DNA from: Pseudomonas sp. Choline-02u-1
Lineage (GTDB): Bacteria > Pseudomonadota > Gammaproteobacteria > Pseudomonadales > Pseudomonadaceae
Direction: 5' to 3'
Length of the DNA stretch: 64,000 bases
NCBI RefSeq assembly: GCF_002836515.1
Contig: NZ_PJBC01000065.1
Coordinates: forward strand, 496,001-560,000
The position numbers were made by a program, and so were the translations under genes. This document shows positions 1 to 8,468 of this stretch, piece after piece; within the stretch, counting starts at the first letter, position 1, and the number at the start of each line of letters is the position of its first letter. Under the pieces are notes generated by a model. That model saw only the letters and a list, made by a program, of their open reading frames with translations. It was not told the origin of the DNA and ran no database searches.

Positions 1-1
1 T

Positions 2-997
2 TTGGAGGCACTGGGACTTTCAGGAATCCGGCTCGACTCAAGCGCTAAGCATGCGGGGACAGGCCTTCTGCCGGTCCACGACGATGGTCGGGCAGCTAGC
101 GAATATTCGAGTCTTGGCATTACCGCTAAGGCCAAATGGAATGACCTTTTGGTCAGTGGTGGCACTCTCCTCCCCAAAATCCCCGTCCTGGTTTACAACG
201 ATGGTCGACTACTACCTCAAACGTTCCGAGGTACCCAAGCGGAGTACACCGGTGTTGATCGGTTGTACCTTCAAGCTGGGCATCTAGACAAATTCAAAGC
301 CCGAAACTCTACCGATAGCGTCGATATATTTCCTCAGGGATATTCCGGAGGTGGCGGTACGGACTTTGATTTTGCGGGGATGCGCTACGACCTCACCAAA
401 CAGCTCAGTTTTAGCAGCTACTACGGGGAACTTCGGGATTTCTACCGCCAACAATTTTTCGGGTTGGTTTACACACTGCCGCTTGGCCCAGGCAAGCTAA
501 CTAGCGATCTACGTTACTTTATCAGTGATGATGCTGGCGCAGCCCGTAATGGTGTAGTTGATAGCGATATGTTTAGCGGTTTACTCAGTTATCGTCTGGG
601 TGGCCACACGTTCAGTGCTGGATATCAAAAGGTTGATGGCAGCACCGCACTTCCGTACGTGAGCGTAAGCACGGTCTACTCGTTCAGCAATGCTAGCGTT
701 GGCAAATTCATTCAGCCCGGAGAGCGGACCTGGATGGCGAGGTACGACTACGATTTTACTAGCATGGGAATTCCTGGACTGAGCTTCATGACCCGCTACT
801 ACAAGGGCGAGGATGGGGTCTATCGTGGTCAGGAAGCCCGGGAGCACGAGTCCAATACGAACCTGAAATATGTGATCCAGGACGGGCTCTTCAAAGGTGT
901 GGGGGCTGAGTTTCGATATGCAGTGGCCAGGAGCACGTACAGCAGTGACCGGGATAACTACCGCTTGTATCTGACGTACGACATTGCATTGTGGTGA
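2..997 (+). CDS. OprD-family outer-membrane porin, 5' end outside window
   Basis: C-terminal 331 residues of an OprD/OccD-type porin, a substrate-specific 18-strand barrel for basic amino acids or small carboxylates. Visible family marks are HAGTGLLP near the start, PVLVYNDGRLLPQTFRG around residues 60-78, and alternating aromatic strands with RTWMARYDYDFTSMGIPGLSFMTRYY before the C-terminal strand ending in tryptophan. The frame is open to the window edge and family members are about 420-450 residues, so roughly the first 100 residues are missing. A strong hairpin follows the stop codon. The gene lies beside eptA at the far left of the metal island. Substrate cannot be assigned. Confidence 0.9.
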   Translation: MEALGLSGIRLDSSAKHAGTGLLPVHDDGRAASEYSSLGITAKAKWNDLLVSGGTLLPKIPVLVYNDGRLLPQTFRGTQAEYTGVDRLYLQAGHLDKFKARNSTDSVDIFPQGYSGGGGTDFDFAGMRYDLTKQLSFSSYYGELRDFYRQQFFGLVYTLPLGPGKLTSDLRYFISDDAGAARNGVVDSDMFSGLLSYRLGGHTFSAGYQKVDGSTALPYVSVSTVYSFSNASVGKFIQPGERTWMARYDYDFTSMGIPGLSFMTRYYKGEDGVYRGQEAREHESNTNLKYVIQDGLFKGVGAEFRYAVARSTYSSDRDNYRLYLTYDIALW

Positions 998-1029
998 TAG
1001 CTTCAAGTTCCCCTTGAAGCCGTCATCTA

Positions 1030-1059
1030 AAGGCAGCTCCCGCAGTCGGGAGCTGCCTT
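1030..1059. terminator. Bidirectional hairpin terminator
   Basis: Perfect 13-bp stem with a 4-nt CAGT loop, 33 bp after the OprD stop and just before the stop of the small minus-strand gene. It can end both converging transcripts. Only a weak T tract follows. Confidence 0.7.
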
Positions 1060-1065
1060 GTTAAC

Positions 1066-1194
1066 CTACTCCCCCTTTTTGTGCTTGTGGGGTTTCAGGT
1101 CCGGATGGTCCTTCTGCTTCTCAGGCGTGACTCGCTGCCTTTTATCCGGAGTGCCATCTTCGTTAGTTCGTTTAGGGCCTGGCTTGATGCTCAT
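1066..1194 (-). CDS. Small, highly charged hypothetical protein (42 aa)
   Basis: ATG-initiated frame encoding MSIKPGPKRTNEDGT... and ending HKKGE. It is rich in Lys, Arg, His, Asp, Glu and Pro with almost no hydrophobic residues, so it is probably disordered and cytosolic. A good ribosome-binding site (AAAGGAAATCTCGC) directly precedes the ATG, and a hairpin terminator follows the stop. It lies downstream of eptA on the same strand with a gap of about 125 bp, so it could be cotranscribed. Function unknown. It is short, so the call rests on the ribosome-binding site and terminator. Confidence 0.45.
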   Translation of the reverse strand: MSIKPGPKRTNEDGTPDKRQRVTPEKQKDHPDLKPHKHKKGE

Positions 1195-1320
1195 GCGAGA
1201 TTTCCTTTATCGCTTGGGTTGGTGGGTGCTGCTATGTAGTTAGTCCAGCTTCTTATAGCTGTCAAAGCGGACGGGAGCAGAAGCACTTGGCATCCCAGAG
1301 GGGCCATCCTACTTCGTGTC

Positions 1321-3018
1321 TTAGAGGCCTGAGTAAGAGCCTCCTGGCAAGGGCTTGCACGGGGCAGTGAAATCCAAGGCTGAGCGGTACGAGGACGTCT
1401 GGACATTCATCATCCCGAGCACTGTGTGAAACAGGTTGTCGTGGCTAAGAGGTGAGCTTGCTTGAGCTTTCAAACAGCCGACGTTGAGCCTTTCACTCTT
1501 CGCAAGAGAATCGGACATCCAAAGCACCAATGGCACCTTGGTTTGCTCTTCAGGAGCCATCGCATAAGGCAGCCCATGCAGGTAGAGCCCACCCTCACCC
1601 AGTGATTCTCCGTGGTCAGAAACGTACAGGAGCCCAGTGTCGAATTTGGTGTTCGCTGCCAGGATGTCGATCAGCCCGGCTGTAACGTAGTCGGTGTAAA
1701 GGATCGAGTTATCGTAGGCATTGAGCACTTCCTGCTGCTTACATTTGTCGAGCTCGTTGGTCTCGCACACCGGCGCGAATTTCTTGAATTGCGCGGGGTA
1801 GCGCTTGTAGTAGGCCGGGCCATGGCTACCTTTGTAGTGGAGCACCAGGACAGCATCGCCTTCTTGACGCTTGATGAAGTCTTGCATCTCCGAGAGCAGC
1901 ACCCCGTCCTTACACTCCTCGCTGGTGCAAAGTTGGGGATCCGCGTGAGAGGCAGCCTTGTGGTTGGGAACCCTGTCGCAGGCCCCTTTGCACCCCGAGT
2001 TGTTGTCAGTCCACATGACACTAATGCCTGCGCGTTGAAGCACGTCGAGCAGCCCTTCTCGGCTCTTGGCCAAGCCATCTTTGTACTCGGCCTTACCCAC
2101 ATCCAGGAACATGCATGGCAACGAAACTGCGGTGGCGGTGCCGCAGGAGCTGACGTTGGAGAAGCTGATGACGTTGCGTTTTTCCAGCTCCGGGTTCGTT
2201 TCACGGGTGTAGCCATTGAGGGAGAAGTTGGCGGAGCGGGCGGTCTCTCCTACAGCCAGTACCAGCAGCCTAGGTTTACGGGCCGCCCCCTGTCGATTAA
2301 CTACCGCATCAGTTCCAATGGCCGTCAGCGTTTTAGGTGTGGCCAGCTGGCGCTTCAGGTAACCATGGCCAGCCGCAAACAAGTTGGTGGGTACCAGGAT
2401 CAGTCGGATCTCCCGATTGTTGCGCAGCAAGGAGGCATATGACTGGTATTGACTCAGCACGATGCCAGACAAGGTCAACAGAGCGAGCGACAGAGCAATG
2501 ACCCTGCTGACCAAAGCTCTGGCCCAAGGCTTGCGCCGGAGGGGAACCCGGGAGATCAGGTAGACGGGCAACACCCCAACCATTGCGACCCACAGACCGA
2601 GCTTCCAATTCAGCAGCTCGGTTGCCTCAGCGACGTCTGTCTCCACAACGTTGGTGAACATTGTGTAATCGATCACGATGCCATAGGCATTCATGAAGTA
2701 ACTCGCAAAAGCCGCGCTGATCAGTACGAGACATAGAAAAGGTTTGGTCAGCCGCGCCCATGACAGCAAGCTCAGAACCGTAAACACCCATGCGAATACT
2801 ATGACTGGGAGGCTAGCTGCTAGCAGCCAGTTCACTTCATCGGTTTTGAATACCAGCTTCCAGAGCACGCTCCAGAGCTCAGCATTCGCGAATAGCAGCA
2901 ACCAAAGAGTTACCAGCCCAATGAGCAGATTAGTGCTGATGCCTTCCTGTCGGGCAGTGCGAATAGCAAAGATCCATTTACTTAACAGGGTGTGAACAAT
3001 GGATTTTGAAGGTGTCAT
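1321..3018 (-). CDS. eptA: Lipid A phosphoethanolamine transferase
   Basis: EptA/PmrC/MCR-like inner-membrane enzyme that moves phosphoethanolamine from phosphatidylethanolamine to lipid A phosphates, lowering surface charge and polymyxin or metal binding. About five N-terminal transmembrane helices (to about residue 190) precede a periplasmic zinc-dependent sulfatase-fold domain. Metal and catalytic residues are visible: Glu258 in VGETAR, nucleophile Thr296 in the CGTATAVSLPC motif, Asp468-His469 in SDHGES. Paired cysteines (CGTA, LPC, CKGAC, LCTSEEC) fit the family's disulfides. I chose the ATG at 3018; a TTG lies two codons upstream. The upstream region shares a duplicated block with gtrA (3228-3263), suggesting joint control. 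Confidence 0.95.
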   Translation of the reverse strand: MTPSKSIVHTLLSKWIFAIRTARQEGISTNLLIGLVTLWLLLFANAELWSVLWKLVFKTDEVNWLLAASLPVIVFAWVFTVLSLLSWARLTKPFLCLVLISAAFASYFMNAYGIVIDYTMFTNVVETDVAEATELLNWKLGLWVAMVGVLPVYLISRVPLRRKPWARALVSRVIALSLALLTLSGIVLSQYQSYASLLRNNREIRLILVPTNLFAAGHGYLKRQLATPKTLTAIGTDAVVNRQGAARKPRLLVLAVGETARSANFSLNGYTRETNPELEKRNVISFSNVSSCGTATAVSLPCMFLDVGKAEYKDGLAKSREGLLDVLQRAGISVMWTDNNSGCKGACDRVPNHKAASHADPQLCTSEECKDGVLLSEMQDFIKRQEGDAVLVLHYKGSHGPAYYKRYPAQFKKFAPVCETNELDKCKQQEVLNAYDNSILYTDYVTAGLIDILAANTKFDTGLLYVSDHGESLGEGGLYLHGLPYAMAPEEQTKVPLVLWMSDSLAKSERLNVGCLKAQASSPLSHDNLFHTVLGMMNVQTSSYRSALDFTAPCKPLPGGSYSGL

Positions 3019-3506
3019 TATCAAACTCTGAGAGGCTGCTTATCCATGCGTTAGCTGTGGAGTTAGCGGGAGCTGCTTGGCAAACCATCGACAGATGCTG
3101 AGCGATTGCGCAATGTGCGGAGCGCCAGAGGCCTTAGGGCCTAGGCGTTGGAGACGCTTAGAATGTGTGAGGCATAGGGACAAAAGAGAAATAAATCTCG
3201 CTGAGCGCATTATTTCCGGCGCCTGATAACGACACGATGACCTCGTGATTACAATGCTGACAGAAATGCAATAACTGCTGTTTTAATTGCCATCGACCAG
3301 GCTATGATAAAAATTAGGGCGACACCATCTATTAAACGCAGAGCACCGCTCAGCTAGATAAATTTAATTTCACAAACAAAACGGCTTCGTTTTGACGTAG
3401 GCTAATTTTGAACTTTCACTTTAACTTACAAGTCTTTCTCGCGAGCAGAACATTCTTTTCAACTTTTGCTCGTTAATATGTCACCCATCAATGAGGGGCG
3501 AATACC
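3019..3506. other. Divergent regulatory region, eptA / zinc-ribbon gene
   Basis: 488 bp without a convincing gene. It holds the CzcR-like site at 3248-3263 inside a longer block shared with the gtrA upstream region. On the plus strand TGACAG (3258-3263) and a TTTAAT about 18 bp later could form a promoter. A CAAAACG/CGTTTTG hairpin lies at 3378-3395 without a T tract. The rest is AT-rich with no recognisable feature. Confidence 0.5.
3248..3263 (+). promoter_or_regulatory. CzcR/CopR-like operator (site a)
   Basis: ATTACAATGCTGACAG matches the recurrent island motif. It lies about 230 bp upstream of eptA and 244 bp upstream of the zinc-ribbon gene. Function inferred from recurrence only. Confidence 0.5.
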
Positions 3507-3845
3507 ATGAGCTTTTTCAAAAATATCCTGGGCGGGCACCATGGCCGTGGAAACCACGGTGGAGGCAAGCACCACAGCGGGGGACATGGGGCCGAGCAAT
3601 ACGATCGCCATGGCCGGCAGCAGGGCTGCGACGGCGGCAACCAGGTGTATGACGGCGGGCGCCATGCCACTCCAGCCCCCATTAAAGATCTGCAGGGCTG
3701 CAGGCAGTGCCGGACGGCCAACGATCCGTCAGCACGCTTTTGTCTAAACTGCGGAACACCACTATCGAGTGGTTGCACCGCCTGTGGCTCGTTGCTGAGC
3801 GCAGGAGCAAAATTCTGCAGTCAGTGTGGCCAAGCGACGCTCTAA
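3507..3845 (+). CDS. His-rich double zinc-ribbon protein
   Basis: Unrecognised 112 aa protein. Residues 10-55 are Gly/His-rich (HHGRGNHGGGKHH...) like metal-buffering tails. Residues 65-110 contain two CxxC-x(n)-CxxC zinc ribbons: CRQC...CLNC and CTAC...CSQC. No signal peptide or membrane segment, so probably cytosolic. It starts at an ATG behind GAGGGG and is followed 54 bp later by the CDF exporter on the same strand. I infer a zinc-handling or zinc-sensing partner of that exporter. The specific function is not known to me. Confidence 0.75.
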   Translation: MSFFKNILGGHHGRGNHGGGKHHSGGHGAEQYDRHGRQQGCDGGNQVYDGGRHATPAPIKDLQGCRQCRTANDPSARFCLNCGTPLSSGCTACGSLLSAGAKFCSQCGQATL

Positions 3846-3899
3846 CGATAGGCAGACAGGAAGGCCAACGAGACCACAACCCTGCGCAAGGAGAAATAC

Positions 3900-4805
3900 G
3901 TGGGTTCAAATCATGACCATGGCAGCGCTGCAGTACGCGAGGGGCATCAGAAGAAGCTAATCATGGCGCTCGCCTTGACTGGCAGCTTCATGATTGCAGA
4001 AGTGATCGGTGCGTGGATTACCGGCAGCCTGGCGCTGCTGTCTGACGCATCCCACATGTTCACAGATACTGCCGCCTTGGCGATCTCACTGATTGCACTT
4101 CAGATAGCCAAGCGCCCGGCGGATCAGAAAAGAACCTTCGGCTATGCGCGCCTGGAGATTCTGGCTTCGACGTTCAACGCCGTGCTGCTCTTCCTGGTGG
4201 CGATGTACATCTTGTACGAGGCCTACCAGCGCTTTTTCATGCCGGCGGAGATCGCTACCGGGGCGATGATGTGGATCGCAATCGCCGGCCTGATCATCAA
4301 CCTAATCTCGATGCGCCTTCTGGCATCTGCGAGCAACGAGAGCCTTAACGTCAAAGGCGCCTACCTCGAAGTTTGGAGCGACATGCTCGGCTCGCTAGGC
4401 GTAATCATTGCAGCACTCATCATCCGCTTCACGGGCTGGACCTGGGTCGACACGATTGTCGCTGTGGCAATCGGACTTTGGGTACTGCCGCGGACGTGGC
4501 AGTTGCTTCGCGAAAGCCTGGGGATTCTCATGGAGGGTGTGCCGAGGGGGCTCGACGTTACGGCAATCGAGGCCACCATCCGCGGCGTAGATGGGGTCAC
4601 GGACGTTCATGACTTGCACGTCTGGGCCGTCAGCAGTGGCAGCAACGTGATGACGTCGCACGTAGTGGTACGGGATTCTGCAGATGGGGATGCTGTGTTG
4701 GCGGCCGTCGTGGATGCTGTCAGCGATGGATTTGAAATCCATCACTGCACCATCCAGATCGAGCGGGCAGCTTTCCACGAGAGCGTTCCCTCGCCCTCGC
4801 ACTGA
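3900..4805 (+). CDS. czcD: Cation diffusion facilitator, CzcD-type zinc/cadmium/cobalt exporter
   Basis: 301 aa CDF antiporter of the inner membrane that exchanges cytosolic Zn2+/Cd2+/Co2+ for protons. Six transmembrane helices span about residues 20-205. The metal-site motifs are SDASHMFTD in TM2 and VWSDMLGS in TM5. A cytosolic ferredoxin-like C-terminal domain contains DVHDLHVWAVSSG, typical of CzcD. The N-terminus carries a His-containing metal-binding tail. The start is GTG at 3900, chosen because AAGGAG lies 6 bp upstream. It probably forms a unit with the preceding zinc-ribbon gene. Confidence 0.93.
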   Translation: MGSNHDHGSAAVREGHQKKLIMALALTGSFMIAEVIGAWITGSLALLSDASHMFTDTAALAISLIALQIAKRPADQKRTFGYARLEILASTFNAVLLFLVAMYILYEAYQRFFMPAEIATGAMMWIAIAGLIINLISMRLLASASNESLNVKGAYLEVWSDMLGSLGVIIAALIIRFTGWTWVDTIVAVAIGLWVLPRTWQLLRESLGILMEGVPRGLDVTAIEATIRGVDGVTDVHDLHVWAVSSGSNVMTSHVVVRDSADGDAVLAAVVDAVSDGFEIHHCTIQIERAAFHESVPSPSH

Positions 4806-4829
4806 TCGATCGGTAAACACCATGCAGAC

Positions 4830-4857
4830 ACATCCCCTTCCTGGCTGAGGGGGATGT
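4830..4857 (+). terminator. Possible hairpin after the CDF gene
   Basis: 8-bp stem ACATCCCC/GGGGATGT with a 12-nt loop, 25 bp after the stop. No clear T tract, so it is a weak terminator candidate. Confidence 0.35.
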
Positions 4858-4962
4858 TGTAGAAGAAATGCGATGAGGGATGGCGTAAACGGCAGGAGCA
4901 CTTCGAGAGGGGTTGGAGAATGGCTTCACCTCCCCCGTCCACAATCCCCAGAAGGTTCAGCG

Positions 4963-5313
4963 ATGGCTTGGATCATCACGAAGTACCTACTCACTGCCGG
5001 AATAGTGATTCTCGTATCAGAGCTGGCGAAACGCAGTGACAAGCTGGGCGGCCTGGTCGCCGCCCTACCCCTGGTCACTGTCTTGACGCTGGTCTGGCTC
5101 TATTTGGAGAACCAGAGCATGGAGAAGATCTCCAATCATGCTTGGTACACGTTCTGGTACGTGCTTCCTACACTGCCGATGTTTATCGCGTTCCCGTTGC
5201 TGCTACCTAAGCTCGGCTTCTGGCCGACCCTTATCAGCAGCATCCTCATCACAATGGCCAGTTTCGGATGTTTCGCCGTACTGCTGCGCCGGTTCGGCAT
5301 TGAGCTTCTATGA
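4963..5313 (+). CDS. DUF3147 family small membrane protein
   Basis: 116 aa integral membrane protein beginning MAWIITKYLLTAG. Four hydrophobic segments lie at about residues 5-20, 27-48, 60-80 and 85-108, separated by short polar loops (AKRSDK, PKLGF). It resembles the DUF3147 family, whose function is unknown. The start was taken at 4963 because the longer upstream frame is non-hydrophobic and lacks a ribosome-binding site. It is 157 bp downstream of the CDF gene on the same strand, so cotranscription is possible. Confidence 0.7.
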   Translation: MAWIITKYLLTAGIVILVSELAKRSDKLGGLVAALPLVTVLTLVWLYLENQSMEKISNHAWYTFWYVLPTLPMFIAFPLLLPKLGFWPTLISSILITMASFGCFAVLLRRFGIELL

Positions 5314-5345
5314 TCCGGCGACCGCAGACATCATCTTGATGAGCC

Positions 5346-5672
5346 TTAACGGCTGTTAATACACTCGCCCTTCACCAGGTAGCGAACCATGTGCAGCTCG
5401 CCTTTCGAGTCTTCGTAGGTCATCATACTTCTTACATTACCGCAGTACCGCACGCTGGGTGATACATACACCAACTTACCAACGTCAAGGTCCATACCGT
5501 AGGCATAGTCTTCAAGTTGAGGCATGGGCTTTTTTACGCGCTGAGCATAATCCGCAGTAGCCTCTCTAGCAGAACGCTCAATGCGTTGGTTTATTTCCAT
5601 ACCGCTTTGTGCATTGGCTGTTAGTGATGTGAAGAGCATAAACACGGCGATCGCTGATACAGTAGTGTTCAT
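5346..5672 (-). CDS. DUF2790 family secreted protein (copy 1)
   Basis: 108 aa protein with a Sec signal peptide (MNTTVSAIAVFMLFTSLTANA-QS, cleavage near residue 22). The mature part contains KPMPQLEDYAYGMDLDVGKLV, two cysteines and the ending GECINSR, all typical of DUF2790. Such small periplasmic proteins are often copper- or zinc-responsive in Pseudomonas, but their function is unknown. A paralogue lies at 19193-19516. The pair shares the KPMP-x-(L/I)-(E/Q)DYxYGM core and the CIN end. Convergent with the DUF3147 gene, 32 bp apart. Confidence 0.85.
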   Translation of the reverse strand: MNTTVSAIAVFMLFTSLTANAQSGMEINQRIERSAREATADYAQRVKKPMPQLEDYAYGMDLDVGKLVYVSPSVRYCGNVRSMMTYEDSKGELHMVRYLVKGECINSR

Positions 5673-5692
5673 AAGAAGTCCCTTAATAAAAA

Positions 5693-5712
5693 AGCGCCCG
5701 TAGGGGGGCGCT
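5693..5712 (-). terminator. Intrinsic terminator, minus strand, with no clear upstream gene
   Basis: AGCGCCC/GGGCGCT stem with a 6-nt loop. Read on the minus strand it is followed by TTTTTTATT. It lies just before the DUF2790 start codon, so it ends an unidentified minus-strand transcript or acts as a leader attenuator. Confidence 0.6.
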
Positions 5713-5881
5713 AAAATTCACCTACCAAAGGAGCGTATGGTTTACAGGTGAATGCATTGACGAGAACAACTGCCCGCTGCTCTTGCCAAGCTGCTTTGAA
5801 ATGAGACAATTTCCAAAGCAGCGATGCCTCTTCCGCTGCCCTTAAACTAGCAAAGGAGGCTAACACCAAGATGATCGCGCA

Positions 5882-5918
5882 ATTACAATTTGGACATGTA
5901 ATAGATTGTAAGGTAATT
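5882..5918. promoter_or_regulatory. CzcR/CopR-like operator (site b, compound)
   Basis: ATTACAATTTGGACAT at 5882-5897 is followed by an inverted ATTGTAAGGTAATT at 5905-5918, giving two or three half-sites in 37 bp. It lies about 210 bp upstream of DUF2790. Confidence 0.5.
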
Positions 5919-6172
5919 ATTCGGGAGACTACTGAGCCACCAAGTGAACTAATTCGCAGAAAGGCGTAGCAGTTCGCGGCCGTGCATGGGGACTGCCTGC
6001 GTGGCGCACTCGATGCAAGGCCAGCGCCAGTCTCTGCAAGCTGGCGACCGAAATACTGCCTGTCATGGCCGATTCCGCCTGTCAGGCGAAGCTGTCATAC
6101 ACCGTCGCAGACCCCAGAATCCGCTAAGCTCAGAGCTGGAGCCTGCATGACTGTCAGAAATCTTGCGGCTAC

Positions 6173-6188
6173 ATTACAAATTTGTAGG
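6173..6188 (+). promoter_or_regulatory. CzcR/CopR-like operator (site c), czcR promoter
   Basis: ATTACAAATTTGTAGG contains the perfect palindrome TACAAATTTGTA. It lies about 175 bp before czcR, consistent with autoregulation. Confidence 0.5.
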
Positions 6189-6361
6189 ATTTCGCCGCGG
6201 CCAGCTTCTTCGCGTTAAGATTCAAGCGTCCTCAGGTGACCCGGCGTATGGACAGAGGTAGCGACTACCACATGCCATACCCTCAGCCTATCTTTCGAAC
6301 AGCCTGCAACCATAATCTTGGCGGATTAGGCCAACTCCTTCCTCACACCTTGAGATAAGTT

Positions 6362-7036
6362 ATGCGCGTTCTAGTTGTGGAAGACGAAATTAAAACTGCC
6401 GAATATCTTCAGCAGGGCCTATCCGAAAGCGGGTATGTCGTAGATATCGTGCACAACGGTGTAGATGCCCTGCACTTGTTCAACACTAATGTCTATTCGT
6501 TGGTCCTTCTGGACGTGAACCTCCCCGGTATCGACGGCTGGGACCTGCTGGAAACCATCCGTAAGACCAGCCGGGTCCGCATCATCATGCTGACCGCCCG
6601 CGGACGCATCAATGACAAGCTCAAGGGCTTGGACGGCGGCGCGGATGACTACCTTGTGAAGCCATTCGAATTCCCTGAACTGCTTGCTCGCATCCGTTCG
6701 CTGCAACGCCGTGGTGATGAGTTGGTCGAGAAGAGCTCGCTGAAAATTGCGGATCTGGAACTCGACTCCGTCCGCCATCGCGTCTTCCGCGGTGGCACAC
6801 GCATCGATCTCACCACCAAGGAATTTGCGCTTCTGCACCTGCTCATGAGCCGAACGGGCGAAGCGCTGACTCGTTCCCAGATCATCTCGTTGGTCTGGGA
6901 TATGAATTTCGATTGCGACACCAATGTCATCGATGTAGCCATCCGGCGCTTGCGCTCGAAGATCGATGACCCGTTTGAAACCAAGCTCATTCACACGCTT
7001 CGTGGCGTTGGGTACGTTTTTGAGGAACGCGCATGA
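6362..7036 (+). CDS. czcR: Heavy-metal response regulator, CzcR/CopR type
   Basis: 224 aa OmpR-class response regulator. The receiver domain (1-115) has the acidic pair in VVEDE, phospho-acceptor Asp51 in LLDVNLPG, Thr78 and Lys100 (LVKPFEF). The winged-helix DNA-binding domain (125-224) ends with the IRRLRSKIDDPFETKLIHTLRGVGY signature in shorter segments. It overlaps the kinase gene by an ATGA junction, so the two are cotranscribed and translationally coupled. In P. aeruginosa the orthologous CzcR activates czcCBA and represses oprD. A paralogous regulator with an almost identical recognition helix is at 27692-28366. Confidence 0.95.
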   Translation: MRVLVVEDEIKTAEYLQQGLSESGYVVDIVHNGVDALHLFNTNVYSLVLLDVNLPGIDGWDLLETIRKTSRVRIIMLTARGRINDKLKGLDGGADDYLVKPFEFPELLARIRSLQRRGDELVEKSSLKIADLELDSVRHRVFRGGTRIDLTTKEFALLHLLMSRTGEALTRSQIISLVWDMNFDCDTNVIDVAIRRLRSKIDDPFETKLIHTLRGVGYVFEERA

Positions 7037-8451
7037 GGCCATTCAGCCTGGCTGCAAAGCTGGGGTTAAAAGTTGGGTTGATGAGCGCAGCGTTGCTGCT
7101 TCTGTTCGCCACCTTTGGCTATCTGATGGTAGGTAAGGCTCTGGAAAGAAATGCCCGAGCGGACCTGGAAGTAAAGATGGCGGGGATGGCTCACAACCTG
7201 TCCACCATCCCGGATATCTCCGGCGTCAACGCAGATGCACATCAGCTTGTCGATTTGGTCATGGGCCACAACAACCTGTATGTGAGCATATTCGATACCT
7301 CACAGAATCAGACTCCTCTGCTCTCGATTGGCTCGAAACAGGTCAATCTGGAGGTGCACAAGTTTCAGCCGGCGGCCCAGCCTAAAGAGCATGAATGGCG
7401 TGATACGCAGGACCGTCCTCTGCTGAGTGCTTCTCGGATCATGCGCTTGGGCGATGGAACAGAGGTCAGCGTCTATATGACCATGGACCAGTCATCCAGT
7501 GAGGCACTGCTTGATGCGTTGCTGACTTGGGCCTTGATGATGTCCCCCGTCATCCTCGCACTGATCTTGGCCATTGGCTGGTGGACCGTGCGCAGAGGCC
7601 TGCTGCCGCTGACCAAATTCCTCAAGGTGGCGTCAAAGATCTCAACGGAGAGCCTCGACCATCGTCTTCCGACTGATGGGATGCCGGCAGAACTCAAGAA
7701 GCTCGCCGACGGCATCAACATCATGCTGGCTCGCCTGGATGATGGCGTTCAGCAGCTCTCGCAGTTCTCTGACGACCTTGCCCACGAACTTCGAGCACCG
7801 CTTTCCAACCTGATGGGCAAGGCCCAGGTTGCCTTGACCAGAGAAAGATCGCTTTCCGAGTACCGGGAGGTTCTAGAGTCGTGCACAGAAGAGTTGGACC
7901 GCATGAGCCGCATGGTTTCCGACATGCTGTTCTTGGCCCAGGTCAGTCACCCTGCGTCCATGGTGGAGTTCGAACCGGTGTCCCTGGTCGACGAGGTTCA
8001 GCGCGTATGCGACCTCTTCAGCATTTCGGCAGAGGAAGGCGAGATCCAGCTGCAGATTTCTGGGAGTGATGATGTGGTACGCGGGAACCGCCTGATGGTT
8101 CAACGGGCCGTCTCAAACCTCGTGTCGAACGCGATCCGCTACTGCCCTCGCGGCCGCACGGTCTACGTGAAGGTGCAGCATAGTGCGAGCGGTACGACCT
8201 TGAGTGTCGGCAACCCCGGCCGCGGTATTGCCAAGGAACACCATGCGCACTTATTTGAGCGGTTCTACCGTGTGGACAAGAGCCGAGCACGGAGCGAAGG
8301 CGGTACCGGTCTTGGCTTGGCCATTGTGCAGTCGATCATGAGCCTGCACCAAGGGTCGGCGAGCGTGGAGGTGACCGAAGAAAACTTCACCTGGTTCCAC
8401 CTTCACTTTCCCGCAGCCCAGCAACTGCAGCCAGCAATGACCGCCGCTTAA
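7033..8451 (+). CDS. czcS: Heavy-metal sensor histidine kinase, CzcS type
   Basis: 472 aa inner-membrane sensor kinase paired with czcR. Transmembrane helices lie at about 12-33 and 163-185 and bracket a periplasmic sensor of about 130 residues. A HAMP linker follows, then a HisKA domain with phospho-acceptor His251 in DLAHELRAPLSN. The HATPase domain shows the N-box VSNLVSNAIRY and the GGTGLGLAIV G-box. It matches CusS/CopS/CzcS kinases that sense periplasmic Zn, Cd or Cu. The actual metal cannot be read from sequence; the adjacent czc genes favour zinc, cadmium or cobalt. A terminator follows the stop. Confidence 0.94.
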   Translation: MRPFSLAAKLGLKVGLMSAALLLLFATFGYLMVGKALERNARADLEVKMAGMAHNLSTIPDISGVNADAHQLVDLVMGHNNLYVSIFDTSQNQTPLLSIGSKQVNLEVHKFQPAAQPKEHEWRDTQDRPLLSASRIMRLGDGTEVSVYMTMDQSSSEALLDALLTWALMMSPVILALILAIGWWTVRRGLLPLTKFLKVASKISTESLDHRLPTDGMPAELKKLADGINIMLARLDDGVQQLSQFSDDLAHELRAPLSNLMGKAQVALTRERSLSEYREVLESCTEELDRMSRMVSDMLFLAQVSHPASMVEFEPVSLVDEVQRVCDLFSISAEEGEIQLQISGSDDVVRGNRLMVQRAVSNLVSNAIRYCPRGRTVYVKVQHSASGTTLSVGNPGRGIAKEHHAHLFERFYRVDKSRARSEGGTGLGLAIVQSIMSLHQGSASVEVTEENFTWFHLHFPAAQQLQPAMTAA

Positions 8452-8468
8452 ACCGCGCAGACATGATT

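Larger units (their letters stand above)
5673..6361. other. Long intergenic region with two operator sites and an orphan terminator
   Basis: 689 bp between divergent DUF2790 and czcR. It holds a minus-strand terminator (5693-5712), a complex operator (5882-5918) and a palindromic site (6173-6187). No convincing gene is present. A minus-strand frame upstream of the terminator (5711 to about 5866, ending ...LVGEF) looks like a small exported protein but has no ATG. A 32-codon plus-strand frame (5871-5969) has an AAAGGAGG site but contains the operator. Confidence 0.5.

Noticed and set aside
5871..5969. 32-codon plus-strand frame with AAAGGAGG site
   Set aside because: It contains the compound operator, which would be odd inside a coding sequence. 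The spacing of 11 nt is long and no protein features are visible.
5935..6070. 44-codon minus-strand frame MTGSISVASLQRL...
   Set aside because: Arg/Ala-rich with no terminator, in a region better explained as promoter DNA of czcR; no support beyond an open frame.
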